Of a stretch of 64,000 nt of DNA, positions 33,208 through 42,360 are shown one piece after another. The stretch spans positions 62,001 to 126,000 of the forward strand of contig NZ_AYKG01000034.1 in assembly GCF_003788585.1 (NCBI RefSeq). Reading direction: 5' to 3'. Position 1 is the first letter of the stretch, and every line of letters begins with the position of its first letter. The notes under the pieces are model-generated. The model made no database searches. It was given only the letters and a program-made list of their open reading frames with translations, and was not told where the DNA came from. The DNA is from Salinisphaera japonica YTM-1 (GTDB taxonomy: Bacteria; Pseudomonadota; Gammaproteobacteria; Nevskiales; Salinisphaeraceae). The translations under genes and the position numbers were made by a program.

Positions 33208-35412
33208 TCAGGCGCTCATCAGATCCTCGATACGGATCGGCAGGTCACGAACCCGCTTGCCGGTGGCGTGATACACGGCGTTGGCCACTGCCGCAGCCAT
33301 GCCGGTGATACCGATTTCGCCGATGCCACGGATCCCCAGATCGTTGAACTTGTAATCCGGATAATCCAGAAGCAGCACGTTGACGTCTTCGGGGTAGTCG
33401 GCGTGCGTGGGTACCAGGTACTCGGCATAGTTGTTGTTCACCGGCATGCCCGAGCGATGGTCGTACTCGGTCTGCTCAAACAACGCCATGCCGATACCCA
33501 TGGCGATTGCGCCTTCGACCTGATTCGAGGCCGTCTTGGTGTTGACGATCTGTCCGCAGTCGATGGCGCTGACCACGCGGTTCACGCGCAGACGTGAAAT
33601 GCCCGGATCCCAGCCGATCTCGACGAAGTGCGCGCCAAAGGAGCGGAAGGAGTACTCGTCGCCGGTCGCACCCGTTGTATAAGCCTCGCCGAAGGCTTCG
33701 GCGACCTTGCGCTTCTGCAGGATCTGCACGAAATCGACCGATTGACCGCCCTTGAGCGAAAGCTTGCCGTCGGCCAGCGACAGATCGTCTGTCTTGGCAT
33801 CGGCGAACACCGCGTCTTCCTCGACCGCATAACCCTTGAGCTGGTCCGCGGCTTTCTTGGCAGCGGCGTGGATGGCCGGCAACGCCGAGGCAGAGGCCCA
33901 AGAACCACCCGATAACGGCCCGCTCGGGTAGGCGCTATCGCCCAGCTCGACGTGAATCTTGTCCAGCGGCAGGCCGAGCACGTCGGCGGCTGTCTGGGCC
34001 ACGATCGTGTAGGTGCCGGTGCCGATGTCCTGGGTGGCACAGGAAACAAAGGCCGTGCCGTCGGCGCGCAGGGCAACACGTGCGTTGCAATCGCGCTTCA
34101 AGGCTTCCCAGTTACAGGCGGCCATGCCCCAGCCGAGAATTTCGGTGCCGTTCTTCATCGACCCGATTTCAGGGGTACGCTTGTCCCAGCCGAATTCTTT
34201 CGCGCCTTTTTCGTAGCACTCCATCAGGTGGATGCTGGAAAACGGCAGGCTCTTGGAGCCGTCGGTTTCGGTGTAATTGGCCTTGCGCAGGGCCAGCGGA
34301 TCCATGCCGATCTTTTCGGCCAGCTCGTCTATGGCCGATTCCAGGGCGAACAGCCCAGGGGCCGCGCCCGGCGCGCGCATGGAGGTTGGCGTGCCCTGGT
34401 TGACCTGGGCCGTGGCGTGGGTGACCCGTACGTTGGAACAGTCGTAAAGGCTTTTGGTCACGCTGCCGCAGGTTTCAACGTAGTTGCCCACGAACGAGGT
34501 CGAGTTGACCGAGTCATGAACGATCGCCTGCAGCTTGCCGTTGGCATCGGCCCCGAGCTTGAGGTTCTGATGCGTGGCCGGGCGATGGCCGGTGGTGGTG
34601 AACATCTGCGCGCGCGGCACCACGAGCTGCACGGGCCGGCCCAGCTCGCGCGAGGCTGCCGTTGCGGCCACGGCGTGCGGCCAGATCCATAGCTTGCTGC
34701 CGAAGCCGGAGCCGATATACGGCGCCCGGGCATCAATGCGTGCCGGGTTGATACCGAACACCGCGGCGATCGTGTTCTTTGCGAAGACCACGCCCTGGCT
34801 GGCTTCATAGAACGTCAGATTGCCGTTGTTCCAATCGGCCGTCGTGGCGTGCATTTCCATCGGGTTGTGGGTTTCCACTGGGGTGGTGTAGGTCACATCC
34901 ACCTGATGGGCCGCACTGGCAAAGGCCGAGTCGGCATCGCCACGGGTATGGCGGCTGCTCTTGGCCTGCTTGGGATCGCCGTTTTTCAAGGCGGCGGTCA
35001 GGCTGGTGACCGGCTTGGATTCTTGATAGGTCACATCGACGAAATGCGCCGCGTCGCGGGCGTTTTCGAAGGTGTCGGCCACCACGAGGGCCACGAACTG
35101 GCCGCCGTAATAGACGTTGTTGTCCTCGAAGGGCAGGCGCGCCTCATCGACCTTGTTCTGCTGGGCGAAGTTCGACGGGCTGCGGTGCAGCTTCGGGAAG
35201 TTGTCGTGATGGAAAATTTCGATCACGCCGGGCTGTTTCTTGGCCTTTTCGACGTCGATCGATGCAATCTTGCCCGAGGCGATGTTCGAGAACACGCCGT
35301 AGGCATAAGTCAGATTGGCCGGATAATGGTCGGCGGCATAACGCGCACGGCCCGATAGCTTGTCCGGACCGTCGATACGCGGCTTGGCCGCGCCGATGAT
35401 GTCATTGCTCAT
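33208..35412 (-). CDS. paoC: Aldehyde oxidoreductase molybdenum-binding subunit (PaoC-like)
   Basis: The 734-residue xanthine oxidase family large subunit has the N-terminal domain (GAAKPRIDGPDKLSGRARYAAD) and molybdopterin-binding segments (YIGSGFGSKLWIWPHAVAA, MRAPGAAPGLFALESAIDELA, CATQDIGTGTYTIVAQ, LSGGSWASASALPA). The catalytic Glu lies in RGIGEIGITGMAAAVANAVY near the C terminus. Length and motifs match PaoC, the subunit oxidising aldehydes with a cytosine-dinucleotide molybdenum cofactor. Last gene of paoABC, 15 bases after paoB. Confidence 0.88.
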   Translation of the reverse strand: MSNDIIGAAKPRIDGPDKLSGRARYAADHYPANLTYAYGVFSNIASGKIASIDVEKAKKQPGVIEIFHHDNFPKLHRSPSNFAQQNKVDEARLPFEDNNVYYGGQFVALVVADTFENARDAAHFVDVTYQESKPVTSLTAALKNGDPKQAKSSRHTRGDADSAFASAAHQVDVTYTTPVETHNPMEMHATTADWNNGNLTFYEASQGVVFAKNTIAAVFGINPARIDARAPYIGSGFGSKLWIWPHAVAATAASRELGRPVQLVVPRAQMFTTTGHRPATHQNLKLGADANGKLQAIVHDSVNSTSFVGNYVETCGSVTKSLYDCSNVRVTHATAQVNQGTPTSMRAPGAAPGLFALESAIDELAEKIGMDPLALRKANYTETDGSKSLPFSSIHLMECYEKGAKEFGWDKRTPEIGSMKNGTEILGWGMAACNWEALKRDCNARVALRADGTAFVSCATQDIGTGTYTIVAQTAADVLGLPLDKIHVELGDSAYPSGPLSGGSWASASALPAIHAAAKKAADQLKGYAVEEDAVFADAKTDDLSLADGKLSLKGGQSVDFVQILQKRKVAEAFGEAYTTGATGDEYSFRSFGAHFVEIGWDPGISRLRVNRVVSAIDCGQIVNTKTASNQVEGAIAMGIGMALFEQTEYDHRSGMPVNNNYAEYLVPTHADYPEDVNVLLLDYPDYKFNDLGIRGIGEIGITGMAAAVANAVYHATGKRVRDLPIRIEDLMSA

Positions 35413-35427
35413 GAAGCTCGCTCCGAA

Positions 35428-36411
35428 TTAAGCCGTAACGGTTTGCAGGCTGCGTACGACGGCCTGCTTGCCAAGCGGCACCTTGAACGCGTTGTCGTCG
35501 GTGGGCTTGGCGTTGGCGAAGAGGATATCGGCTGCCTTGGCGAAGTTTTCTTCGGTGGCCGGCTTGCCGGTCAGCGATTTTTCCGCCTCGGCGGCACGCC
35601 ACGGCTTGGTGCCGACACCGCCCATGGCGATACGCGCATCACGCACGACGTCGCCGTCCATGGCCACGATCACGGCCGAGGACGCCAGGGCGAACTGATA
35701 GGAGGCACGATCGCGCAGTTTCAGATAGTGCGACTTGCCGCCCTTGATCGGTGCGTTGAGCGTGACGTGGGTGATCATCTCGTCGGCTTCCAGCGCGTGC
35801 TCAAGATGCGGCGTATCACCCGGCAGCAGATGGAAATCGAGAAAATCGATATCACGTTTGCCGTTCGGGCCTTCCACGTTGACCACGCCGCCGATGGCGG
35901 CCATGGCCACGCACATATCCGAGGGGTGGGCCACAACACAGTGCTCGGAGGTGCCCAGTACGGCGAATACGCTGCGTGCGTGACCGCCAATCGCTGAACA
36001 CCCGGAACCCGGCTCGCGCTTGTTGCAGGGGGCTGCCGTATCACGGAAATAAGCACAACGCGCCCGTTGCATCACATTGCCACCGGTCGTGGCTTTGTTG
36101 CGGATCGAGGTCGAGGCACCGGAAAGCAGCGCGTCGGAGAGCACGGTGTAGTGCTCTTTCACGATCGGGTGATAGGCCAGATCCGTATTGGTCACGTTGG
36201 TGCCGATGCGCAGGCGCCCGTCGTCGAGCTGCTCGACGGTGTCGTAGCCGGTCTTGCGTACGTCGACCACATGGCCGGGGCGCATGACTTCGAGCTTGGC
36301 CAGGTCGAGCAGCGTGGTGCCGCCCGAAATATAGGCCGAATCGGCGCCCTTGGCGTGTGAGGCCACGGCCGCACCCACGCTGTCGGCTTGCATGTAAGAG
36401 AAATCGCGCAT
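35428..36411 (-). CDS. paoB: Aldehyde oxidoreductase FAD-binding subunit (PaoB-like)
   Basis: The 327-residue protein has the FAD-binding motif AYISGGTTLLDLAKLEVM and GTNVTNTDLAYHP. It also has the extra 4Fe-4S insertion typical of PaoB in QRARCAYFRDTAAPCNKREP followed by GSGCSAIGG, with cysteines spaced as in the E. coli protein. This insert separates PaoB from ordinary xanthine dehydrogenase FAD subunits. It passes electrons between the molybdenum site, the 2Fe-2S centres and FAD. Four bases from paoA. Confidence 0.88.
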   Translation of the reverse strand: MRDFSYMQADSVGAAVASHAKGADSAYISGGTTLLDLAKLEVMRPGHVVDVRKTGYDTVEQLDDGRLRIGTNVTNTDLAYHPIVKEHYTVLSDALLSGASTSIRNKATTGGNVMQRARCAYFRDTAAPCNKREPGSGCSAIGGHARSVFAVLGTSEHCVVAHPSDMCVAMAAIGGVVNVEGPNGKRDIDFLDFHLLPGDTPHLEHALEADEMITHVTLNAPIKGGKSHYLKLRDRASYQFALASSAVIVAMDGDVVRDARIAMGGVGTKPWRAAEAEKSLTGKPATEENFAKAADILFANAKPTDDNAFKVPLGKQAVVRSLQTVTA

Positions 36412-36414
36412 GGA

Positions 36415-37098
36415 TTAAGCCTCCGAAACCTTGCCGCGTGCGTCCTGGATCGCCGCCACGATGTTCTTGTAGGCGCCACAGCGGCACAGGTTGCCGCTCA
36501 TGGCCTGGCGCAGCTCGTCGCCGGAATTGCCGATGCGATCGTCCTTGAGGATATAGCTGGCCGCCATCATCTGGCCGGGCGTGCAGTAACCACACTGGTA
36601 GCCGTCGTTTTCCAGAAACGCCTGCTGCAACGGGCCCAGATCTTTTTCACTGTCCAGGCCTTCCACGGTGGTGATCTCGTCACCTTCGTGCATCACCGCA
36701 AGGCTCAAACAGGAGTTGATGACCTCGCCGTTGACGTGCACGTTGCAAGCGCCGCACTGGCCGTGATCACAGCCTTTCTTGGTGCCCGGCATGTCCAGGC
36801 GATGACGAATGACGTCCAGCAGCACGGCGTTGGGCGTGACGTCGACCTGTTTCATCTCGCCGTTGATCTTGAACGACACCCGCTGCATGCCCTCGGCGGG
36901 CGCATCGGTATCGGCTTCCTTGACCTTGTCGCCGGCTGCAAAGGCTGCACCGCCAAAGCCCGTGGATGCGGCACCGGCGGCCAGACCCGACAAGCCGATA
37001 TTGCGCATGAAGCGCCGGCGTGAGGGCGAATGCTCGCTGGCATTCGACCGGGGTGTATCGGCCCCGGTGTCACGATCGAAATCTTGATCGTCTTTCAT
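36415..37098 (-). CDS. paoA: Aldehyde oxidoreductase 2Fe-2S subunit with Tat signal (PaoA-like)
   Basis: The 227-residue protein starts with a twin-arginine signal (SRRRFMRNIGLSGLAAGAAS), then two 2Fe-2S domains: CDHGQCGACNVHVNGE, and the all-helical domain with CGYCTPGQMMAASYIL and GNLCRCGAYKNI. The Tat signal implies the folded PaoABC trimer is exported to the periplasm, as in E. coli, where it detoxifies aromatic aldehydes. A 189-bp leader separates it from mocA upstream and should hold the operon promoter. Confidence 0.9.
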   Translation of the reverse strand: MKDDQDFDRDTGADTPRSNASEHSPSRRRFMRNIGLSGLAAGAASTGFGGAAFAAGDKVKEADTDAPAEGMQRVSFKINGEMKQVDVTPNAVLLDVIRHRLDMPGTKKGCDHGQCGACNVHVNGEVINSCLSLAVMHEGDEITTVEGLDSEKDLGPLQQAFLENDGYQCGYCTPGQMMAASYILKDDRIGNSGDELRQAMSGNLCRCGAYKNIVAAIQDARGKVSEA

Positions 37099-37287
37099 CG
37101 ATTACGTCTCCATGACGCGGTGATCACACCGCTTTGAAGTCAAGCAGTCGGATTACTGTAAGGCTACGCTTATCGTCGGCGCGATTCGCGTCAATAAACG
37201 CGGCGCGGTTCGTTATGTAGTTATGTTAACAACGGCCGGGCGAGACTTGTATTGCACACAATTGGCTCAGGCGCGGTTCCTTCGATA

Positions 37288-37866
37288 TCAGATGAGACTG
37301 CGTATCATCTGGCGTGTATCGACGTCGAGGATCGCGCGCGTGGGCACCTCGATGACACAGGTGGTTTCGCGACAGGCCTTTGCCGTGCGCGCCAGCCGGC
37401 CCGGCTTGGCGTGGGCTGCGATCGCGCTGCGCCGCAGGCGCACCGGGTGCCCGGGGCGGTGCCCGGCGCCAACGCGCGCAACGGGCCAGCCGGCACGCAC
37501 GGCACGCGCCAGCACGCGGTCTTGACGAGCAACGATATTCGGCATGTCGGCGAGATACACCGTGACCACGCTATCCAGGCGCGGGGCGGCGTCGAGTGCT
37601 GTATCCAGGGAGGCCGCCATGCCGGCGCGTGGATGACGGTTGCGCGCAATCTTGAGGCGCGGGTGGGTAAGCACCCCGTGACGTGCCAGGGCGGCCGCGA
37701 TGCGGTGGGCCTCGTGCCCGAGCACGAGCGTGACCGGTCCACGCGTGGCAGCCAGTACCCGCGAGACGCTGACCACGATCAACGGCCGCCCGGCCACCGG
37801 GGCGAGTAGTTTGTTGGCCAGGCCGAAGCGCCTGGATCGTCCGGCGGCCACGATCAGGGCATTCAC
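37288..37866 (-). CDS. mocA: MocA-like molybdenum cofactor cytidylyltransferase
   Basis: The 192-residue protein has the nucleotidyltransferase motif LIVAAGRSRRFGLANKLLAPVAGRPLI, a VTVYLADMP segment for metal and nucleotide, and GHRPGHPVRLRR. MocA adds CMP to molybdopterin to make the MCD form used by PaoC-type enzymes. Placed between xdhC and paoABC on the same strand; starts by overlapping the xdhC stop (ATGA). The MobA paralogue would add GMP, but context favours MocA. Confidence 0.8.
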   Translation of the reverse strand: MNALIVAAGRSRRFGLANKLLAPVAGRPLIVVSVSRVLAATRGPVTLVLGHEAHRIAAALARHGVLTHPRLKIARNRHPRAGMAASLDTALDAAPRLDSVVTVYLADMPNIVARQDRVLARAVRAGWPVARVGAGHRPGHPVRLRRSAIAAHAKPGRLARTAKACRETTCVIEVPTRAILDVDTRQMIRSLI

Positions 37867-38849
37867 GCCGGATGAGCGCGCGGCCGGGCCGCGATGATGG
37901 CGGCCGTGATCGAGAGCGCGATTTCTCGTGGGTTGATCGCGCCGATATCCAGGCCTGCGGGCATATCGATACGTGCCAGATCGGTCTCGTCATAGCCCTG
38001 CGCGGCCAGCCGCTGGCGGCGTTCGTCGGCCTTGCGGCGGCTGCCGAGCACGCCCAGCCGGAAGGCCGATGAGGCCAGGCCGTGTTTGAGCACGGCTTCA
38101 TCGTCATCGATATCGTGGGTGAGGCTGTAGAGCGCGCTGGTCGCGTCGAGCGCCAGGTCCGCCAGTGCAGCCGACAGGATTCGTGTGTCGTAGAAAGCCA
38201 GGCGCAGCCCCGGCGGCGGCGCACTCGGCCCATACGGTCGAATCAGGCCGACTTCCATACCCAGCTGGTGGGCCGCCTGGGCCACGGCCAGCGTTACCGG
38301 GTCGCTGCCGACCAGCACCACGCGGACCGGCGGGGCATAGTGCTGGCGAAATACGTTCGTTGGTGGCGGGGTGGTTGTCGCTGCTGGCAGGCACGCCGCG
38401 CCGGTCTCACGGTCGATATCGACCCACAAATCACGCCGGGCGTGACGGGCGGCTTGGCGTTCGGCGACGTGGGCGGCCAGGTCATCGATTCGGCGCACGA
38501 GGATGCCGATCCGGCCGCCACAGGTCAGCTGTACGTCGAGCACCGGGCTGCCCGCGCCATAATCCAGCAGCCGCGGCGTGCCGCTCGTGATGACATCCGC
38601 GGCCTCGGCGGCGACTGCACCCTCGACACAGCCGCCCGAGACATAGCCGGCCACGCGCCCATCCGGGGTAATGGCCATTTCGCTGCCCAGCGGGCGGGGC
38701 GATGAGCCCACGATGTCCACGAGCGTGGCCAGGGCAATACGGCCATAGTCGGTCTGCCACTCGGTCAATGTCGGCAACAGATCATCGAGTAGGCCATAGA
38801 CTGGCCAGGCCGGCCAGTCGACGCGCGTGGGGGCGTTCAGATCACTCAT
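37863..38849 (-). CDS. XdhC/CoxF-family molybdenum hydroxylase maturation factor
   Basis: The 328-residue protein has the XdhC N-terminal domain (LATLVDIVGSSPRPLGSEMAI...GYVSGGCVEGAVAAEA, LTCGGRIGILV) and the C-terminal Rossmann-like domain (VRVVLVGSDPVTLAVAQAAHQLG; VLGSRRKADERRQRLAAQG). XdhC proteins bind and help sulfurate the cofactor before insertion. The true start is the ATG at 38849 overlapping the stop of gph; an upstream ATG at 38888 lies inside gph. It serves paoABC downstream. Confidence 0.88.
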   Translation of the reverse strand: MSDLNAPTRVDWPAWPVYGLLDDLLPTLTEWQTDYGRIALATLVDIVGSSPRPLGSEMAITPDGRVAGYVSGGCVEGAVAAEAADVITSGTPRLLDYGAGSPVLDVQLTCGGRIGILVRRIDDLAAHVAERQAARHARRDLWVDIDRETGAACLPAATTTPPPTNVFRQHYAPPVRVVLVGSDPVTLAVAQAAHQLGMEVGLIRPYGPSAPPPGLRLAFYDTRILSAALADLALDATSALYSLTHDIDDDEAVLKHGLASSAFRLGVLGSRRKADERRQRLAAQGYDETDLARIDMPAGLDIGAINPREIALSITAAIIAARPRAHPA

Positions 38850-39556
38850 AAACCCTCGGCGGTGCGGGCATCGGCCAGGCGTTGACACACGTCCGGCCAG
38901 TCATGCCAGTGATGCAAGACGGCTTCGGGGGCGAACTCGGAAACATCGGCGTGGGCATAGCCAAACGATACCAGCACGACCGGCAGCCCGGCCGCGCGGG
39001 CGACATCGCGATCCACGGCCATATCACCGATATAGAGCGTGGTATTCCGATCGGCGTCCAATGCCGACAGGCAGGCCAGGAGCGGGGCCGGATCGGGTTT
39101 GAGCGCGTAGGTGCCGGCGCCGATGAGCACATCGATCTGTGCGGCCAGGCCCAATTCAGCAAGTACGCGCTCGGCCACCGGCTGTGGCTTGTTCGTACAG
39201 ATGCCCAGGCGATGGCCGCGGGCCCGTGCCTGCGCGAGCATTTCGCGCGCGCCGGGGTAGCACTGCGTATGCGAGGCGGGTGCGGCATGATAATGCGCGT
39301 TGAAATCATCGACGTAACCGGCCAGGGCTGCCGAATCCGCCACGATATCGCGGGCAGCCAGCACGCGTTCGATCAGGCGGGCGGCTCCGTCGCCGATATA
39401 GTCACGGATCTCGGCGCTGTCGATAGCGATATCGTGATCGGCCAGCGCGCGCTGGACAGCTGCGGCGATATCCGGCGCGCTGTCGACCAGGGTGCCGTCC
39501 AGATCGAAGATCAAGGCCGTGGGCCAGTGGCCGCGGGCGGTTTTCACGGTTGTCAT
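38846..39556 (-). CDS. gph: HAD-family phosphoglycolate phosphatase-like protein
   Basis: The 236-residue HAD hydrolase has nucleophile motif LIFDLDGTLVDSAPD, motif II (LGICTNKPQ), Lys motif III (ALKPDPAPLL) and motif IV (YIGDMAVDRDVARAAGLPVVLVSFGYAH). These match Gph, which dephosphorylates 2-phosphoglycolate from DNA repair. Start ATG 39556 is chosen over a longer frame that would run into the divergent MATE gene. Four-base overlap with xdhC; whether it also serves cofactor metabolism is open. Confidence 0.82.
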   Translation of the reverse strand: MTTVKTARGHWPTALIFDLDGTLVDSAPDIAAAVQRALADHDIAIDSAEIRDYIGDGAARLIERVLAARDIVADSAALAGYVDDFNAHYHAAPASHTQCYPGAREMLAQARARGHRLGICTNKPQPVAERVLAELGLAAQIDVLIGAGTYALKPDPAPLLACLSALDADRNTTLYIGDMAVDRDVARAAGLPVVLVSFGYAHADVSEFAPEAVLHHWHDWPDVCQRLADARTAEGL

Positions 39557-39660
39557 TCGTTTGTCGCAGCTTGCGAACCAGGCCGATAGTGTAAGACGCA
39601 TCGAGGCCGAATCGGTAAGCGTAGAATCACGCCCATCGTTTCTTGCCAAGGTGCGCGCTC

Positions 39661-41013
39661 TTGTCGGAATCCGCGTCCGATTATTCTTACGGCTCATTGC
39701 GTCGACAGTTGTTTCATCAGACCTGGCCCATGGCGATCGGCGTTCTGTCGTTGCTCGGGTTTCAACTGGTGGACGCGGCTTTCGTATCGCACCTGGGCAC
39801 GCAGCCATTGGCGGCCCAGTCGTTCACGTTTCCGGTCACGTTCTTGATGATCGGCATTCAGGTGGGTCTGGGCATCGCGATCGCCGCCCTCATCTCCCGG
39901 GCGATCGGCGCCGGTGAGATCGAGCGCTCGCGGCGATTGGGCTCGTTGGTGCTGTTCGGCGGCACCGCGGCGCTCGGTGTGCTGGCCGTCATCCTCTGGT
40001 TTGCGCGAGGGCTGTTGTTCTCCCAGCTCGGCGCCAACGCGGAAACGCTGGATCTGATCAGCCCGTACTGGGCTGTCCAGTTGCCGGCCAATTGGCTGGG
40101 CGCGATGCTGTATTTCGGCTACACCCTGTTTCGTGCCCACAACAACACCAAGGTGCCGGGCACGCTCATGGTGCTCACGAGCCTGCTGAACCTGGCGCTG
40201 GATCCCGTGTTCATCTTCGGTTTCGGCCCGGTGCCGTCGTTCGGGCTACAAGGGGCAGCGATCGCCACCGTGATCGCGTTTTTCATCGGCTTGGTGATTC
40301 TGTGCCTGCGCCTGTCCCGCGAGAACTGGCTCTCACTCACTGAGCTCGGCCCGGAAATCCAGCGCTCGACCGGGCCATTTGCCACCATCGCCGGCCCGGC
40401 GATGATCAGCCAGCTCATGCCGCCGCTGGCGGCGATGGCCGCGACCGGGCTCATCGCCTCGCTGGGCGATCAGGCCGTGGCGGCCTGGGGCCTGCAGAGC
40501 CGGCTCGAAACCATGTCGTTGATGGTCGTGCTGGGGCTGACCATGTCGTTGCCGCCCTGGCTGGGGCATTGCTACGGCGCGGGCAACTGGCAACGGATTC
40601 GCGCACTGACCTATATCGCGTTTCAGGCCGCGCTGGTCTGGCAGTTGGCGTTTGGCATCGTCATGGCGCTTGCCGCACCATGGGTTGCCCAGGGCCTGGC
40701 AGGGGCGGCGGCGGTACAGGACGGGCTGGTCTCGTTGATCCGGTTCATGTTGCCGAGCTATGCGCTGCTGGGCATCTGCATGCTGGTGGTTTCGGCCTCC
40801 AACGCGTTGAACTGGCCGTTTCGGGCGATGCTGATCTCGTTTGCGCGGCTGTTCGTGTGTTACTTGCCCTGTGTTGCGCTTGGCGTGTGGTACGGCACGA
40901 TGACCTCGATCGCGATCGGCGCGCTGGCCGGTAATATTCTGGCGGGCCTGATGGCCTGGATCACCTTTCGTGTGAGCCTGGCGCGGATCGATGAGGCCGC
41001 GGCCGCGGCATGA
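39661..41013 (+). CDS. MATE family efflux transporter
   Basis: About 450 residues with 12 predicted membrane helices in two six-helix halves (QTWPMAIGVLSLLGFQLVDAAFVSHLG in the first, AGPAMISQLMPPLAAMAATGLIASLGD in the second), the pseudo-symmetry of MATE exporters. It presumably expels cationic drugs or metabolites using Na+ or H+. I use TTG at 39661 (LSESASDYSYG) because AAGGTG lies nine bases upstream; TTG at 39643 is the other option. No ATG is available before the first helix. Overlaps the next gene as ATGA. Confidence 0.85.
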   Translation: MSESASDYSYGSLRRQLFHQTWPMAIGVLSLLGFQLVDAAFVSHLGTQPLAAQSFTFPVTFLMIGIQVGLGIAIAALISRAIGAGEIERSRRLGSLVLFGGTAALGVLAVILWFARGLLFSQLGANAETLDLISPYWAVQLPANWLGAMLYFGYTLFRAHNNTKVPGTLMVLTSLLNLALDPVFIFGFGPVPSFGLQGAAIATVIAFFIGLVILCLRLSRENWLSLTELGPEIQRSTGPFATIAGPAMISQLMPPLAAMAATGLIASLGDQAVAAWGLQSRLETMSLMVVLGLTMSLPPWLGHCYGAGNWQRIRALTYIAFQAALVWQLAFGIVMALAAPWVAQGLAGAAAVQDGLVSLIRFMLPSYALLGICMLVVSASNALNWPFRAMLISFARLFVCYLPCVALGVWYGTMTSIAIGALAGNILAGLMAWITFRVSLARIDEAAAAA

Positions 41014-41711
41014 GCGACGGTATCGACGAGCCCGCGCCGTCGCCCTTGCCGCGGCGTCACGCCACGCGTCTGCGCCATTACTGGCGCAGCCAGGGCTGGG
41101 CGCACCACGACAATATCGATATCGACCTGTTGCGCTGGGGGCTGATCGTCGAGCGTATCGGGCGCGATACGGCCAGCGTTTTCGAGCTGAGCGGGGCCGG
41201 GCGCGACGCGCTGGCCCAGGGGCTGGTGGCCAATCGCGCGGCACGCCAGGCCCACGCCGCGGCCGTGCATGCCGCGGCCCGCCACCTGGCCGCGGCCGGG
41301 CGCCTGGTGTTCACTGAGCTGTCGATCCGCACGGTTCACGAGGGCAGGTGGCGCAGCTGCAAGCCGGATGTGTTCTCGCTCGTGCGCGGTCTGCGGGCCG
41401 ATCATCTGGCCCCCCAGGTTCACGAGATCAAGGTCAGCCGGGCCGATCTGCTGGGCGAGCTGCGTAACGCCAAGATCGAGCGTTATCGCGAACTGGCGGC
41501 CAGTATCTATTTCGTGCTGGCCGACGGGGTGGCCAGCGTGTCGGAAATCCCGGCCGATTACGGCGTCATGTTCTATGACCCGGCGCAGGGCCTGCGTATC
41601 GCCCGTATCGCGCCCATGGGCGAGTACACCCTGGAAACCCGGCACTGGATGGCATTGGCCAAGGCCCGTCCGTTCGCCGCGGAACACGAATCTGGCCAGC
41701 TGGCGTTCTGA
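41010..41711 (+). CDS. Uncharacterised protein, predicted PD-(D/E)XK nuclease-like fold (MmcB-like)
   Basis: This 233-residue protein has a possible winged-helix N-terminal half (residues about 35-95: LLRWGLIVERIGRDTASVFELSGAGRDAL). The C-terminal half contains CKPDVFSLV (Asp120), QVHEIKVSRADLLGEL (Glu139, Lys141) and AASIYFVLADGVASVSEIPADYGVMFYD. The D...ExK spacing and the following strand pattern are those of PD-(D/E)XK nucleases, and the layout resembles MmcB-type proteins linked to DNA repair. Translationally coupled to the MATE gene. Function is a prediction only. Confidence 0.6.
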   Translation: MSDGIDEPAPSPLPRRHATRLRHYWRSQGWAHHDNIDIDLLRWGLIVERIGRDTASVFELSGAGRDALAQGLVANRAARQAHAAAVHAAARHLAAAGRLVFTELSIRTVHEGRWRSCKPDVFSLVRGLRADHLAPQVHEIKVSRADLLGELRNAKIERYRELAASIYFVLADGVASVSEIPADYGVMFYDPAQGLRIARIAPMGEYTLETRHWMALAKARPFAAEHESGQLAF

Positions 41712-41757
41712 CTGGCTTACCATGCGTGCTGACTCGTGTTTTTCGGGAGAGCGTTGC

Positions 41758-42360
41758 ATGTCCGGGTATCGATCGATGCAGTGGCCGCTTTTAATGGCGT
41801 TATCGCTTGTCTTGCTGCTGGCCGGCTGTGGTATCAACCAGATTCCACAGAAAGAGCAGGCGGTGAACGCCACCTGGGCTCAGGTCCAGAATGAATATCA
41901 GCGCCGGGCTGATCTCGTGCCCAACCTGGTGGCTACGGTCAAAGGCTATGCCAAGCAGGAGCAGGAGACGCTGACCTCGGTGACCGAAGCTCGGGCCAAG
42001 GCAACATCGATCAACGTCGATGCCTCCACGCTCGACGATCCGAAGAAGATGCAGGATTACATCGCCGCGCAGGACCGGCTTGGCGGTGCCCTGTCGCGTT
42101 TGCTGGCGGTTTCCGAGCGTTATCCGCAGCTCAAATCCAATCAGAATTTCCTGACGCTGCAATCACAGCTGGAAGGTACAGAAAACCGGATCGCCGTGGC
42201 CCGGCGGGATTATATCCAGGCCGTGCAGGCCTATAACACCGAATTGGCGACGTTCCCGGGCCGGTTCTGGCACTGGATCATGTATAGCGACAAGGAACCC
42301 CACGCGAACTTCCGGGCCACCACGCCGAACGCCGAACAAGCCCCCACGGTCCAGTTCTGA
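41758..42360 (+). CDS. lemA: LemA family lipoprotein
   Basis: The 200-residue precursor has a signal peptide ending in lipobox LAGC (Cys about 23), then the LemA-family helical domain: NATWAQVQNEYQRRADLVPNLVATVKGYAKQEQETL, a GALSRLLAVSERYPQLKSNQNFLTLQSQLEGTENRI segment and YNTELATFPGRFW. Only the part from the ATG at 41758 (GGGAGA upstream) is real; the frame further upstream lies inside the nuclease-like gene. It forms a cluster with two TPM-domain genes. Confidence 0.92.
   Translation: MSGYRSMQWPLLMALSLVLLLAGCGINQIPQKEQAVNATWAQVQNEYQRRADLVPNLVATVKGYAKQEQETLTSVTEARAKATSINVDASTLDDPKKMQDYIAAQDRLGGALSRLLAVSERYPQLKSNQNFLTLQSQLEGTENRIAVARRDYIQAVQAYNTELATFPGRFWHWIMYSDKEPHANFRATTPNAEQAPTVQF

Noticed and set aside
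40333-41873. Long minus-strand frames over the MATE and nuclease-like genes
   Set aside because: They are antisense shadows in GC-rich DNA with Arg/Pro/Gln-rich composition and no recognisable domain.
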